Positions 1 to 9,159 are shown, counted from the stretch's first letter. The stretch: 64,000 nucleotides of DNA from JAKFYM01 sp964416595 (GCA_964416595.1 CAYQES010000010.1:1-64000), one strand, 5' to 3'. Notes: generated by a model not told the origin, from the sequence alone. A program made the numbers and translations.

Positions 1-99
1 AAGAAGCATCAGATTGAACTAAATGAGGAAATGCTCAATATCTTTGAGCGACTTGACACAACTTCAAGACGAAAAATAAAAGCCTATACAGTGATCTAA
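1..99 (+). CDS. 3' end of an unidentified CDS (truncated by window edge)
   Basis: Frame 1 is open from the first base to a TAA at 97-99 and would encode the last 32 residues of a protein rich in Lys, Glu and Arg, ending KAYTVI. The other two forward frames stop within the first 21 bases. The fragment is more A-rich than its neighbours. It is too short to assign to a family, and a chance open frame cannot be excluded. Bases 100-243 after it show no gene or structure that I can support. Confidence 0.35.
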   Translation, partial: KKHQIELNEEMLNIFERLDTTSRRKIKAYTVI

Positions 100-242
100 A
101 GATAACAAAAGCACCTGACGCGGATAAGCACGTCAAAAAGAGAAAAAATCTACTATACAATAGTTACGACTACGGAAACCATGCTTAATCCATCAAACTG
201 GGCTTAAATTTCACTAAAACTTCCCCCAACTACTTAAAAAAT

Positions 243-267
243 CTTGCACCCTCTTCTCCTCACAATA
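243..267 (+). repeat. 25-bp dispersed repeat, copy 1
   Basis: This stretch matches 29324-29348 at 24 of 25 positions. Both copies begin with a TTGCAC hexamer that resembles a -35 element and are followed by A/T-rich sequence. Copy 2 sits directly in front of a gene start. Copy 1 points into the terminator of the protease gene on the opposite strand, where no forward gene follows. Confidence 0.5.
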
Positions 268-297
268 AAAAAAGGCCACGAGAATTCTCCCGTGGCC
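262..297 (-). terminator. Rho-independent terminator of the S8 protease gene
   Basis: Perfect 7-bp arms GGCCACG (274-280) and CGTGGCC (291-297) flank a loop that contains GAATTC. Read on the minus strand, the hairpin is followed by a run of seven T (complement of 267-273). It lies about 18 bases beyond the protease stop codon, where termination is expected. Confidence 0.85.
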
Positions 298-315
298 CCC
301 AAAACCCACCTCCAC

Positions 316-1521
316 TTAAGGAGTCAAATACTTCACAAGATCCACTACACCGCCAGCTTTCACCCTGCCATTCCAAGGTTCGGCGATAGTACTGGTGCGG
401 ATCATCTTAGACATTGCATCCGGCGTAGAGAACGAAGCGCTCAAGCCGCGGGCGATAGCGCCAGCCACAAGAGGTGTCGCCATGCTGGTTCCGCTCATCG
501 CGGCCCAACCGTTCCGGGGGATGGTGGAAACGATGTTGCTGCCGGGAGCTGCTACGGACACGTATTTGCTTCCATAGTTGCTGAAAGAAGACATATTGCC
601 TTTTTCGTCGGAAGCAGCCACCACTACGAGATTATCCAAGCCGTCGAAACCGCCAGGGATCATTTCATCCGTGTTAGTGTCGAGATTTTTGCGCTCGTTA
701 CCGGCGGCAGCTACGAAGATAGCGCCTTTGCTACCAGCGTACTCGATGGCCTGGCGCAAGAGCTGAACGTTTTCGTCTGTAGGATCGAAGTTTCTCCAGC
801 TGCGATACAAGCGCCAAGAGTTAGAAAGAACTAGAGCTCCGTTGTCCACAGCGTACTTGATGCCAGCTATAGCGTCAGAGATAAATCCCCTTTGTTCACT
901 GCCGATAATACGAACAGCCATGATCTTTGCGCCTGGAGCTACACCTTGTGCGCCAGAGGTGGCGTCCGTAGCAGAGGCGATGATACCCGAGCAGTGGGTG
1001 CCGTGGCCTTGGTCATCCACCGGGTTGGCGTCGTCTTTTTCAAAATCGAAACCATTGATATCATCGATATAACCATTGCCGTCGTCGTCGATGCCGTTAC
1101 CAGCGATCTCACCTTCGTTTACCCACATTTTATCCTTTAGGGCATTGTGGGTATAATCTACGCCGGTATCCAACACGGCCACTACTACACCGCGACCATC
1201 TTGTTCAGCTGGAAGAGCAGCATATTGCATGGCCGTTACGTGCCAAGCTTTAGGAGCTGCAGGATTAGCGTCTCCTTCTTCACTTCTTATCAGTTGAATC
1301 TCTAGATCGGGCATGGCACTTTCAGCCATGGTGGTGAGGTTAGCGGCCAGAGTAGAGAAGCGGGGAGCGTCTACTACTACAAACTGATTACCACCCAATT
1401 CAAAAGAACGAATCGCTTGAGTAGCTACAAGGGCAGAATGAGGATTTTTCAAAATCCAGCGCTCTGCTCTTGCGTCCACCGTTGCTAGAACAAACATCAA
1501 AATTGTAAATACGTATTTCAT
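316..1521 (-). CDS. Secreted S8 (subtilisin-like) serine protease
   Basis: Exported serine endopeptidase of about 401 residues. After a signal peptide (MKYVFTILMF...DARA) comes a short propeptide-like region of roughly 90 residues, then the catalytic domain. The Asp is in VLDTGVD near residue 118, the His in GHGTHCSG near 173, the oxyanion Asn in AAGN near 275 and the Ser in GTSMATP near 346. A DDDGNGYIDD-type insert before the His is common in large subtilases and probably binds calcium. I chose the ATG at 1521 because a GGAGGG ribosome site precedes it and a signal peptide follows. An earlier in-frame start at 1545 would put eight non-signal residues in front. It is monocistronic with its own terminator. 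The substrate is unknown. Extracellular or periplasmic location is inferred from the signal peptide. Confidence 0.93.
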   Translation of the reverse strand: MKYVFTILMFVLATVDARAERWILKNPHSALVATQAIRSFELGGNQFVVVDAPRFSTLAANLTTMAESAMPDLEIQLIRSEEGDANPAAPKAWHVTAMQYAALPAEQDGRGVVVAVLDTGVDYTHNALKDKMWVNEGEIAGNGIDDDGNGYIDDINGFDFEKDDANPVDDQGHGTHCSGIIASATDATSGAQGVAPGAKIMAVRIIGSEQRGFISDAIAGIKYAVDNGALVLSNSWRLYRSWRNFDPTDENVQLLRQAIEYAGSKGAIFVAAAGNERKNLDTNTDEMIPGGFDGLDNLVVVAASDEKGNMSSFSNYGSKYVSVAAPGSNIVSTIPRNGWAAMSGTSMATPLVAGAIARGLSASFSTPDAMSKMIRTSTIAEPWNGRVKAGGVVDLVKYLTP

Positions 1522-1540
1522 AAAATCCCTCCAGACAAAA

Positions 1541-1570
1541 ATCATAGGTACAATTTTGTCACCGGCGCAA
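1541..1570 (-). promoter_or_regulatory. Candidate promoter of the S8 protease gene
   Basis: On the minus strand TTGCGC (1565-1570) is separated by 18 bases from TATGAT (1541-1546), about 20 bases upstream of the chosen ATG. The -10 is good and the -35 only fair. Confidence 0.35.
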
Positions 1571-1706
1571 TGTAAGTAAGGAGATTTAAGCCATACATTC
1601 TATTACAGCCCTTGCGCATCCACCCATGGCAACTCACATGGCCCCTCAATTGCTAGGTTAAACAGTAAGAGCTTTTGCTCATCGTTCTCTCACTTTAGGA
1701 GGAAAT

Positions 1707-2120
1707 ATGCTTTCATTAAAAACACACAATATTTTGGATTATGTAGCTGGAATTCTACTGCTTTTCATTCCTAGCTTATTTGATTTTGAAACTATCGCAG
1801 CGGCGCGGAATTTTTTCTTAGTGGCCGGCTTTGTGTTCATTGGCTACAGCTTGTTCACAAATTATTACTACTCGATTGCCAAAATCATTCCCCTGGGAGT
1901 GCATATGGCTCTTGACGCAGCCCTCGGCGTACTTCTCGCGATAGCCCCCTGGATTTTGGGCTATCGGGACTTTCTCACCACCGGCCAAGAAGTATTGCAC
2001 TATGTGCTAGGCGTGGGCTTGATTGGTGTGGTTTTACTCACGCGTTCGAAAACCGAAGCGGAAAAACGGGCCCATGAGCCTGTGTATCCGGGGCGCTTTT
2101 CCCCCACAGGCCGCACGTAA
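1707..2120 (+). CDS. SPW-repeat integral membrane protein
   Basis: A 137-residue inner-membrane protein with four predicted helices arranged as two related halves. Each half has a helix starting near an HxxLD motif (HNILDYVAG and HMALDAALG) and ending in a short Pro/Trp turn, with APW in the second half. That is the layout of the SPW-repeat family. The C-terminal 25 residues are charged and probably cytoplasmic. An AGGAGGAAAT ribosome site supports the ATG. It is a single-gene unit with a strong terminator after it. The family has no established biochemical role. Confidence 0.8.
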   Translation: MLSLKTHNILDYVAGILLLFIPSLFDFETIAAARNFFLVAGFVFIGYSLFTNYYYSIAKIIPLGVHMALDAALGVLLAIAPWILGYRDFLTTGQEVLHYVLGVGLIGVVLLTRSKTEAEKRAHEPVYPGRFSPTGRT

Positions 2121-2173
2121 ACTCGAGGAACGTCGAGCGCATCAAAGAAAACAAAAAACCCTTACAATAATTT

Positions 2174-2208
2174 CTGCTGTGCGTTTCAAGCGCACAGCAG
2201 ATTTTTTT
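2174..2208 (+). terminator. Rho-independent terminator after the SPW-repeat gene
   Basis: Perfect 10-bp arms CTGCTGTGCG (2174-2183) and CGCACAGCAG (2191-2200) with a 7-base loop, followed by a run of seven T at 2202-2208. Confidence 0.93.
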
Positions 2209-2262
2209 CGTCCTATTGCCCATACCTAAAACTTAGTTGATGATACTGTTTCAGGAGGCGAT

Positions 2263-2790
2263 GTGGGTTTATTACTTAAACAGCTTTTTTCTTTAGTCAA
2301 ATTACTCAATTCGGAAACAGGGCAAAACCAAATCGCTGCTGGCGTGGCCGCTGGTTTCATCCTGGGGATGAGCCCCACTCTTTCTCTGCAAAGTTTGCTC
2401 GTATTTCTTTGCCTCTTTGTGTTTCGAGTGCAAATGGGCATGGCGTTTTTGTCCGCCTTCTTTTTTGCCTTCATCGCCTGGGCGCTGGATCCAATTTTTC
2501 ATAGCCTCGGCAGCTGGCTCCTGGGATTAGAAGCGCTGCAAAGCCTCTGGACGATTCTCTATAATTTGCCGCTCGTGCCCCTCACTCGTTTCAATAATAC
2601 GGTTGTCATGGGAGCTGGTGTGTGCGCCATCATTCTTAGCCCGTTGATCTTTTTCCTCAGCCGCACCCTAGTAGTGAAATACCGGGTCACAGTGGTGGAG
2701 CGACTCAAACAAACCAAGGCCTGGAAAGCCATCCAAGCCACTTCCCTCTACAAATGGTACTACACCTATGACAACCTCTACCGCGCCTAA
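2263..2790 (+). CDS. TIGR03546-family membrane protein
   Basis: A 175-residue integral membrane protein with about four hydrophobic helices and a basic C-terminal tail ending SLYKWYYTYDNLYRA. It resembles the TIGR03546 family, which I know as a partner encoded next to TIGR03545 proteins, as here. The start is GTG at 2263 behind AGGAGG. The ATG two bases upstream is in another frame that soon stops. The downstream gene begins inside this one (23-base overlap), which suggests translational coupling. The function is unknown. The fixed pairing suggests that the two proteins form an envelope complex (inference). Confidence 0.8.
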   Translation: MGLLLKQLFSLVKLLNSETGQNQIAAGVAAGFILGMSPTLSLQSLLVFLCLFVFRVQMGMAFLSAFFFAFIAWALDPIFHSLGSWLLGLEALQSLWTILYNLPLVPLTRFNNTVVMGAGVCAIILSPLIFFLSRTLVVKYRVTVVERLKQTKAWKAIQATSLYKWYYTYDNLYRA

Positions 2791-4663
2791 AACTCCAAAA
2801 GCAAAAGGCCCCCTGCGCACGGGCGCCCTCGTGCCTTCACTCATCCTTATTGGAGCAGTGGCCGCCTACTTTCATTTTTTCTTCGATAGCCACTTAAGAA
2901 AAGCCATCGAGTACTTCGCCACCCGCGTGCATGGGGCTGAAGTGAATATTGCCGATATCAACACGAGTTTTTTTGGCGCGTCTTTCACGCTTCAGGGCTT
3001 AGAGGTTACGCACAAAGAACAGCCCGCTCTTAATATAGTAGAAGTAGGAACCATTCGTTTTGCCATGCTGTGGGATGCGCTTCTAAGGGCCAAGGTTGTG
3101 GTGGAAGATGCGTCTATCCTAAATATCCAAGCTCACACCAAACGAAAAAAACCAGGCTATGTATTGCCCCCGCCCCCTCCCCAAGAGAGTTTGATCGGCA
3201 AAGTGCAAAACCAAGTGATGGAACAAACCCAAAAGCGTTTGCATGGAAATTTCTTTGGGGATCTGGCCAACGTGCTTGGTGGTGTGGATCCTAAAGACCA
3301 ACTAAAAAACATCCAGGGTGAATTGAAATCCACACTCAAAGCAGAGGCTTTGGAAAAAGAGCTCGCAGCCAAAAGAGTGGAATGGGAAAAGCGTATCAAA
3401 GATTTGCCTAAGCCCCAGGAAATAAAAGAGCTGGAAGCACGCATCAAGGGCTTAAACCTAAAATCGAAAAATCCTGCAGAAATTGCTCAGAATTTGAAAA
3501 AAGCCCAAGAGATTTTGAGCGAAGCCCAAGGCAAAGTGAAAAAGGTGGAGCAGAGCCAAAAGGATCTTTCGAGCGATATTAGCAAGTACAATCAAGCCGT
3601 CGCAGATTTGCAAAAAATGGCCGAACAGGATGTGCAAGACTTGCAAAAGCGCCTGCAAATTCCCAGCATCGATCCTAAGGAATTTTCCACTCAGCTGTTT
3701 CTTTCACAAATTGAAAGTCGCTTAGTGAGCTTGCGTAAATACATTGCCATTGCCCGTAAATATATGCCACCGAAAAAAACCAAAGAACAAAAGGACGCCG
3801 AGCGTGCAGAAGCTTTGGTGCCCCGGGCTCGGCGAGAAGGCGTGAACTTCACCTACCCCATCACCACAAGCTACCCACTCTTCTGGCTAAAGAAGGCAGC
3901 CATCAGCTCCGAACTCACTCAATCGGAATGGGCGGGGAATATAAAGGGAGAGATCACGGATGTAACCACGGATCCAGTGGCTCTGGGGCGCCCTTTGCGT
4001 GTGCATTTGCGCGGAGATTTTCCTAAACAACAAATCCAAGGTTTAGATTTCTTAGCCATAGTAGACCACACCACAGAAAAGGCCCGGGAAACGGTGAAAA
4101 TGACCGTGGCAGCCTTTCCCGTTACAGAACAACTTTTTTCCGATTCAGAAACAGTTCGTTTCGGCGTGAAGGAAGCGCAAGGCGCTGGCCTGTTGCAAGC
4201 CACGCTCGTGGATGAAACTCTGGCGGTCGCTCTAAATAGCCGCTTTGAAAAAACGAATTTCCTTTTGGAAGCCAAAAATAAACAGCTAAAAGAAATCCTC
4301 ACCTCTGTGCTGAATGGCATCCCCGCTCTCACCATGGATGCTAAAGTCACGGGCTCGTGGGACCAATTTCAGATCGACGTGGATTCGAACCTCGGCCGGG
4401 AGCTCAGCGCCGGCTTTCAAAAACAAATGCAGGCAAAACTTGGAGAGGCCAAAGCGAAGTTGGACTCATTTGTGCAGGATAAACTCTTACCCGCTAAGAA
4501 AAAAGTGCAAGACCAATTGGCTGGTCTTACGGGGGGTGCAGGAAAAGCACTGGACCAGCAAAAATCCGAAATGGATGGGGCACTCAAAAATGCCGAGGGT
4601 AGCGCCAAAGGCGGTAGCCCCATGGATCAAGGCAAGGGTTTGCTAAAAGGCTTTGGTTTTTAG
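2768..4663 (+). CDS. TIGR03545-family envelope protein with coiled coil
   Basis: A 631-residue protein with one N-terminal membrane anchor (about residues 18-38). A region starting near residue 45 resembles the first strands of AsmA-type proteins. A long Lys/Glu/Gln-rich coiled coil (about 150-310) follows, then a beta-rich segment and a low-complexity C-terminus. It resembles TIGR03545, the usual neighbour of TIGR03546, whose gene it overlaps by 23 bases. The bulk is probably periplasmic. AsmA-like proteins act in outer-membrane lipid handling, but applying that role here is inference. No catalytic motif is visible. Confidence 0.8.
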   Translation: MTTSTAPKTPKAKGPLRTGALVPSLILIGAVAAYFHFFFDSHLRKAIEYFATRVHGAEVNIADINTSFFGASFTLQGLEVTHKEQPALNIVEVGTIRFAMLWDALLRAKVVVEDASILNIQAHTKRKKPGYVLPPPPPQESLIGKVQNQVMEQTQKRLHGNFFGDLANVLGGVDPKDQLKNIQGELKSTLKAEALEKELAAKRVEWEKRIKDLPKPQEIKELEARIKGLNLKSKNPAEIAQNLKKAQEILSEAQGKVKKVEQSQKDLSSDISKYNQAVADLQKMAEQDVQDLQKRLQIPSIDPKEFSTQLFLSQIESRLVSLRKYIAIARKYMPPKKTKEQKDAERAEALVPRARREGVNFTYPITTSYPLFWLKKAAISSELTQSEWAGNIKGEITDVTTDPVALGRPLRVHLRGDFPKQQIQGLDFLAIVDHTTEKARETVKMTVAAFPVTEQLFSDSETVRFGVKEAQGAGLLQATLVDETLAVALNSRFEKTNFLLEAKNKQLKEILTSVLNGIPALTMDAKVTGSWDQFQIDVDSNLGRELSAGFQKQMQAKLGEAKAKLDSFVQDKLLPAKKKVQDQLAGLTGGAGKALDQQKSEMDGALKNAEGSAKGGSPMDQGKGLLKGFGF

Positions 4664-4699
4664 CTTCCCTTCTTGGGGTTCTTTGTGTAATTACGCAGG

Positions 4700-5551
4700 A
4701 TGTCAAAAAAAATCCCATTACCTCCCTTACGGCATTCCAGCCGCTCTGCCCTTGAAATGGTGGAATTTCTCGATGGCATCCAAAAGGGCTTAGCCCTCCG
4801 CTATCCTACTTTAGAAAAAAGAAGACGCTGGACCACCTATTGGTCCTTAAAGCGCGTAAGAAATTCGGGCGCCAATCCCAAAGCCCAAGCCCGAGTTTGG
4901 CGCACCTATGGAAAGCGTTTTCAAAAAGCAGCGGTCCGCTACCAATCCCCCTGGCTGCAAGAAATTTGCACGCACCTTGCGGAACATAACAACTGGCTAG
5001 AGATGGAAAACCATGTGAATCGTGGGCAAATTTCCTCCAAATTGTGGCTCTTGGAAGAATTGGAAAAACACCGTTTACACTTAGGGCATGTGTTGCTCAT
5101 TGGCGGTTGGTACGGAGCCCTCGCCAACCTCTTTGCAGAATCCGCAAACATCACTTTTGAAAAAATTATCAACGTGGAAATCGATCCCGAGGCCGTGGCG
5201 GTTTCGTTGCGTCTCAATGCGGGCTTAGTGCAGAAAGGAAAGTTTGGTGCCCTCTTAGCCGATGCCCAAACCACTCCGCTGGCAGAGATTGATTCTCGCT
5301 TGCCCGATACGATCATCAATACAAGTTGCGAACATTTGCCAAATTTTGAGCAGTGGTATGCGCAGGTTCCAGAGAACACCTTGCTGTGCTTGCAATCTAA
5401 TGATTACTTCTCCCAGCCTGATCATTGCAATTGCGTGAATAGCTTGGAGGAGTTCGTGGCACAGGTGCCCTTAAAGAGGCAAATCTTCGCGGGCCAGCGG
5501 CTTTCCCCTCACAAAAAGTACAATCGTTTCATGGTGATAGGCTATAAGTAG
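4700..5551 (+). CDS. Class I SAM-dependent methyltransferase-like protein
   Basis: A 283-residue cytoplasmic protein. The second half has a Rossmann-like methyltransferase core: a glycine-rich motif I (LLIGGWYGA, residues 132-140), an acidic motif II (NVEIDPEAV, 159-167), and an INTSCEHL segment where motif IV is expected. The first 110 residues are basic and helical. The substrate cannot be named, although the basic N-terminus would suit RNA (inference). The ATG at 4700 has only a partial AGG upstream. Confidence 0.75.
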   Translation: MSKKIPLPPLRHSSRSALEMVEFLDGIQKGLALRYPTLEKRRRWTTYWSLKRVRNSGANPKAQARVWRTYGKRFQKAAVRYQSPWLQEICTHLAEHNNWLEMENHVNRGQISSKLWLLEELEKHRLHLGHVLLIGGWYGALANLFAESANITFEKIINVEIDPEAVAVSLRLNAGLVQKGKFGALLADAQTTPLAEIDSRLPDTIINTSCEHLPNFEQWYAQVPENTLLCLQSNDYFSQPDHCNCVNSLEEFVAQVPLKRQIFAGQRLSPHKKYNRFMVIGYK

Positions 5552-5636
5552 CAATTGCACTGGATTTCATACTATTTTTGTCATATATTCCTCGGGCTTT
5601 AGCGTTCGGGCCTGTTTTTATTTAACGAGGATTTTT

Positions 5637-5972
5637 ATGCGTCACCTACTCTCTCTATTACTCATTGCTATCAGTTTGGCCATCTTGGCTCCTGCCGCCC
5701 AAGCAGATGAATATTTATCTGAGGTAAACCCAGAAGAATACAGTGCGGGCCCCTACCCAGAACGCCCTGATCGTGAGCCCCGCCTCCGCCACCCACCTAC
5801 CCCTCGCTTAAACAAAGCCATCTGCTTTGCGCGCAATAGCCAAGCCAATGTGTATGGCATCTTAGGCACTATCTCCCAAAGAAAATCGCTACAAGCAGAA
5901 GCCATTTCGGCTTGCCGCAAGTTCAGTATGAACCCTCATTCTTGCAAACCTCTCGGTTGCGAAATGCGCTAA
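5637..5972 (+). CDS. Small secreted Cys-containing protein
   Basis: A 111-residue exported protein. The signal peptide ends at AQA near residue 23, a proline-rich linker follows, and then a small domain with four cysteines ends PLGCEMR. Even spacing (CF, SAC, SC, GC) suggests two disulfides. The start has a GAGGA site. It sits 25 bases upstream of another secreted protein that ends in nearly the same residues (PLGCEVR), so the two may be co-transcribed and related in function. I do not recognise a named family. Confidence 0.75.
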   Translation: MRHLLSLLLIAISLAILAPAAQADEYLSEVNPEEYSAGPYPERPDREPRLRHPPTPRLNKAICFARNSQANVYGILGTISQRKSLQAEAISACRKFSMNPHSCKPLGCEMR

Positions 5973-5997
5973 TTTATAAACCTAAAGGAGCCACCCC

Positions 5998-6909
5998 ATG
6001 AAATACCTCCTCGCTCTTTTTCTCCTACCAACCTTGGCTTCCGCTGCGGATACTTACCTCACTTCCGATCGCTGGGCTTGCCAAGCCCCGGGCTGCACGG
6101 AGGTTTGCCGTTATAAAGGAACCATTGATAAAGATGACGACAAAACGTTTTCTGTTGAAACCCATTTCACTCGTGGTGAGGAATTGGTTCAGCTGCGAGT
6201 AAAAGTAAAAGTAGACACCCACTACTGGCTCGCGGGCAAAGTGGGCGCCTATGCTGATGAAACCACCTATTTCGACGCCCAAACGGGCAAGCCCTTGCGC
6301 TACGACAACAACACTCGCCTTGTGGTGGGTGGTGACTCGGGCGAAGAAGAAGAAAATATCGAATGGCAAGGCTGGAGCCGCAACCATTTCGACTGGAACG
6401 CGAAAGCCACCAGTAGCTATTTGATCCAAGGCAAAAGCTTGGCCGAACTCAACGGAATCTGGCCTACCTTTGCCAAGCACTGGCCCCTGACTAGTTTTGG
6501 TAACGACTGGCAAGCTGGCTTCGAAGCCGCTGGCCCCCACCGCCGCACAGACCACGACGTAAAAAAACTCAATGAACTTTCCGCCACTCCTGGCTACTTA
6601 AGTTTTTACCTACCCCGCTTTTTACAAGTGGGCGAACTCAACCGAGCAGAACTCGTTTTGGGTAAGGAAAACGAAGGCAAAACCATTTCCATTCCGATGA
6701 AGAGCCGCATGGATAGCCGAAGCGGCAAAATGGTGATCTCCACTTCTCTAAAAATTGGCGAGCTCTATTCTCCGGATGATGAGCCCTCGGAAATCACGAT
6801 CAACCCCGCAAATAAACAAATCGAAGGTATCTATGCTACTTTCACCCACGATATGGTGATGGGAACCTACCGGGCGCGCATGACTCCCTTGGGCTGCGAA
6901 GTGCGCTAG
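5998..6909 (+). CDS. Secreted protein of unknown function
   Basis: A 303-residue exported protein with a clear signal peptide (MKYLLALFLL...ASA) and an AAAGGAG ribosome site. A Cys cluster right after cleavage (WACQAPGCTEVC) is matched by a single Cys in the last residues (PLGCEVR), which suggests a disulfide joining the two ends. The middle is predicted beta-rich. Its C-terminal tail is almost identical to that of the preceding gene product. No catalytic motif or family is recognised. It ends 3 bases from the stop of the convergent gene. Confidence 0.75.
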   Translation: MKYLLALFLLPTLASAADTYLTSDRWACQAPGCTEVCRYKGTIDKDDDKTFSVETHFTRGEELVQLRVKVKVDTHYWLAGKVGAYADETTYFDAQTGKPLRYDNNTRLVVGGDSGEEEENIEWQGWSRNHFDWNAKATSSYLIQGKSLAELNGIWPTFAKHWPLTSFGNDWQAGFEAAGPHRRTDHDVKKLNELSATPGYLSFYLPRFLQVGELNRAELVLGKENEGKTISIPMKSRMDSRSGKMVISTSLKIGELYSPDDEPSEITINPANKQIEGIYATFTHDMVMGTYRARMTPLGCEVR

Positions 6910-6912
6910 CTT

Positions 6913-7473
6913 TTAGCCGCCTTTTTTAGATTCATTTCGGAAAAATGCTTTATCCGCTTCTTTCGAAGTTCCTTGGTAGCTTTCAAATTTCTTTTGCGCC
7001 CAATCGGCCACGGGAAAAAGATCTAAATCTTTTCTGCACACTTTCATCGCTTCGATAAAAGGCTCCGGTGAGAAGGAAGGCTGTTCTTTTTTCATTTTCT
7101 GAAAATACTTCAAAGAACTTACAATCCTATTTTTGGCAGCTGCCAATAAAGCGGCCCGGGGTTTAGGATCTTTAAAAGGAGAAACCGCGGTACAGGTGGG
7201 CGGCGTAAAAACCTTCCCATCCGCTCCCGCCTTCGCTTCACTCACCTTACAATGCAGAGCCTTATCCGGCTGATAGAGGTAATAATCCTTACTGCCCTCA
7301 ATGGGCACCCGCAACGAATCATCACCCCAAGGGTAATCAGGGCCAGAAGATTTATCCATCAAACTAGAAGTGCAACGCAGGAGATTTTCATAGAAGCCCC
7401 CAGCTTGAACATTTAAGGAATAAAACATGGCTAGGGAGGCGCAGATAAAAAATTTTTGTGTTTTTGTTTTCAT
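6913..7473 (-). CDS. Secreted protein of unknown function
   Basis: A 186-residue exported protein. The signal peptide (MKTKTQKFFICASLAMFYSL...QA) is followed by a mainly helical domain with four spaced Cys after cleavage (LLRC, LHCK, PTC, VCRK), compatible with two disulfides. GAGGTAAGC precedes the ATG. It is monocistronic and convergent with the upstream secreted-protein gene. No family is recognised. Confidence 0.7.
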   Translation of the reverse strand: MKTKTQKFFICASLAMFYSLNVQAGGFYENLLRCTSSLMDKSSGPDYPWGDDSLRVPIEGSKDYYLYQPDKALHCKVSEAKAGADGKVFTPPTCTAVSPFKDPKPRAALLAAAKNRIVSSLKYFQKMKKEQPSFSPEPFIEAMKVCRKDLDLFPVADWAQKKFESYQGTSKEADKAFFRNESKKGG

Positions 7474-7544
7474 GCTTACCTCTTCGTCCCTTTTATTCTT
7501 TTTCTGCAGTGGCTAGCTTTCATACAATATGTATAGAAAATCGC

Positions 7545-7565
7545 CATAGGCCCCGGGCCGGCCCA
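7545..7565. repeat. 21-bp exact repeat, copy 1 (intergenic)
   Basis: A GC-rich, partly palindromic 21-mer in an A/T-rich intergenic region, identical to 42997-43017 inside the radical SAM gene. Read on the minus strand both copies encode GRPGAY in frame. The intergenic copy lies in a short open frame with no support as a gene. Confidence 0.5.
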
Positions 7566-7659
7566 TCATAAACATTTGAATTTACTTGCTTTTTTATTGG
7601 TCAACCTCTTGCAAACCACTTGAGATAACTAGAAATAACAGGGCCGGAGGATTGCTCGA

Positions 7660-8643
7660 ATGCCACAGTTTCTTTTGTTTTTTATAGCACTCTTTTTCAT
7701 ACACGTGGAAGCAGAAGCCAATCGCCCGCAACCAGCGGAAACCTGTGTAGAATTTGCCAATCCCAGTGAGTGCCAAGAGGCAGTCAAGTGGCTAGAACAC
7801 ATTTTAGATACTCAAACAAAAATTGTTACAAAAGAAAACTTCACCGAAGAAAAAAGGCTGGCCGTAAAAGTGCTCTTCTTAGATAAGCACTACATCACCG
7901 CCGCCAATCCTGACACCACCTTAGATCTCTTGTTATCCAAAGAACAAATCGCCAAGCTCGCAGACGATTCCGAAGAAAACCGAAGCTTTCTGCATCTTAT
8001 GGTGCAATTGCATATGGCCGACGATGTATTCTCCCTACTCGAGCGGGTGAACAAAGCGGTGCGAGAAGAATTACGGGAAGCCCTGCATCGCACTGCGGAA
8101 CACAATATGGATATCAAAGAAATTATCGGACTCAGCCGCGAAGAATTGGAAAAGATCGTAAGTGGCCCGCTTACCTATAAAATAGGGGATGTAAAAAAAG
8201 TGCTACAAAACGGCAAAGAATTCCATGTGGCCAAGATTTTGTTTTTCCCGGTCTTAGCTCAGAAGCTTATCGAAAATAAACTAGAGATTTCCTCCTTGGG
8301 GATTGAATCCCCCGAGGATTATTGGGTGCAGTATGTGATGGTAAAAACAAATAACATCATTAAGCTACAAGATCTTTTAGTCGCAAATGTGATGCTATAT
8401 GGAAGCGAATTGGAAAGTATTCGTAGCATTGCCCGTAATGGCGATACCTTTTCCGAGATCAACGCAACTCTTGCGCAAAAAGTAAAGTTGTCCAAGGAAG
8501 AATTCGAAAAATTTGTGACAGCGGTGGAAAACTCTAGACCCACAGCCATGAGATCTAGATCTCAAAAAGAGCGACTGGTGAAACTCTACCAATCCTATAG
8601 AGAGCAAAACAATACCGTCGAAGCCACTGGCCCCCAAAACTAA
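7660..8643 (+). CDS. Secreted helical protein of unknown function
   Basis: A 327-residue protein with a short signal peptide (MPQFLLFFIALFFIHVEA). The rest is almost entirely helical and charged, with repeating Leu/Glu/Lys patterns that suggest a helical-repeat fold. Cysteines occur only near the N-terminus (ETCVE, SECQ). The GGAGG site is about 10 bases from the ATG. Its stop codon is directly adjacent to the end of the convergent gene. No family is recognised. Confidence 0.7.
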   Translation: MPQFLLFFIALFFIHVEAEANRPQPAETCVEFANPSECQEAVKWLEHILDTQTKIVTKENFTEEKRLAVKVLFLDKHYITAANPDTTLDLLLSKEQIAKLADDSEENRSFLHLMVQLHMADDVFSLLERVNKAVREELREALHRTAEHNMDIKEIIGLSREELEKIVSGPLTYKIGDVKKVLQNGKEFHVAKILFFPVLAQKLIENKLEISSLGIESPEDYWVQYVMVKTNNIIKLQDLLVANVMLYGSELESIRSIARNGDTFSEINATLAQKVKLSKEEFEKFVTAVENSRPTAMRSRSQKERLVKLYQSYREQNNTVEATGPQN

Positions 8644-9090
8644 TTAGAAGTTGCAGCGGGCTTTTGCGTAAGGGTCAAGCATCGTTAGGCTTTTGGCCTG
8701 GCCAGAACGATTAAATACAAATTCTTTACGGGAAACGTGGCTGCCGCGCTCTACTTGCGCCACTAAAGTTACTTCTTGGGAAGAAACGGTCAGCGTGCGG
8801 GTGATTTTCATACCGCCCACTATCTCTACGGAAGCTTGATCCTTCATGATCCCTGAACGCCAAGCAAAAAAAGAGGGATCGAAGCCAATACTAAAAGAGG
8901 CATCTAAATCATCATAGCGAGTAACTCGTAAGATATTAGAGAGTGTTTCTTCGCCACTGCTAATTTCGGAAAGATACATCATGCAGCTATCACCCTGCCA
9001 TTTGTCTAAATTCGTTTCCCGCTCGGCGGTAACGCCCAAAGAGGCAAAAGTAAAAAGACCAAACGCTAAAGTGGTTAATAATAATTTCAC
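8644..9090 (-). CDS. Small secreted protein of unknown function
   Basis: A 148-residue exported protein with a signal peptide ending near VTA and then a beta-rich domain. One Cys lies after cleavage (DSCMMY) and one near the C-terminus (ARCNF), a likely disulfide. The start is GTG behind GAGGAG. A plausible promoter upstream on the minus strand is TTGTAT with a 17-base spacer to TATAAG. No family is recognised. Confidence 0.7.
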   Translation of the reverse strand: MKLLLTTLAFGLFTFASLGVTAERETNLDKWQGDSCMMYLSEISSGEETLSNILRVTRYDDLDASFSIGFDPSFFAWRSGIMKDQASVEIVGGMKITRTLTVSSQEVTLVAQVERGSHVSRKEFVFNRSGQAKSLTMLDPYAKARCNF

Positions 9091-9159
9091 AAAAACTCCT
9101 CAGGGTTTCAAAATGAGGCCTGCTTATAACACTCAGCAACAATCAATACAATACCAATT

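Noticed and set aside
244..834. Long open frame on the plus strand opposite the S8 protease
   Set aside because: It is antisense to a gene with full catalytic motifs, has no ribosome site and gives a low-complexity product.
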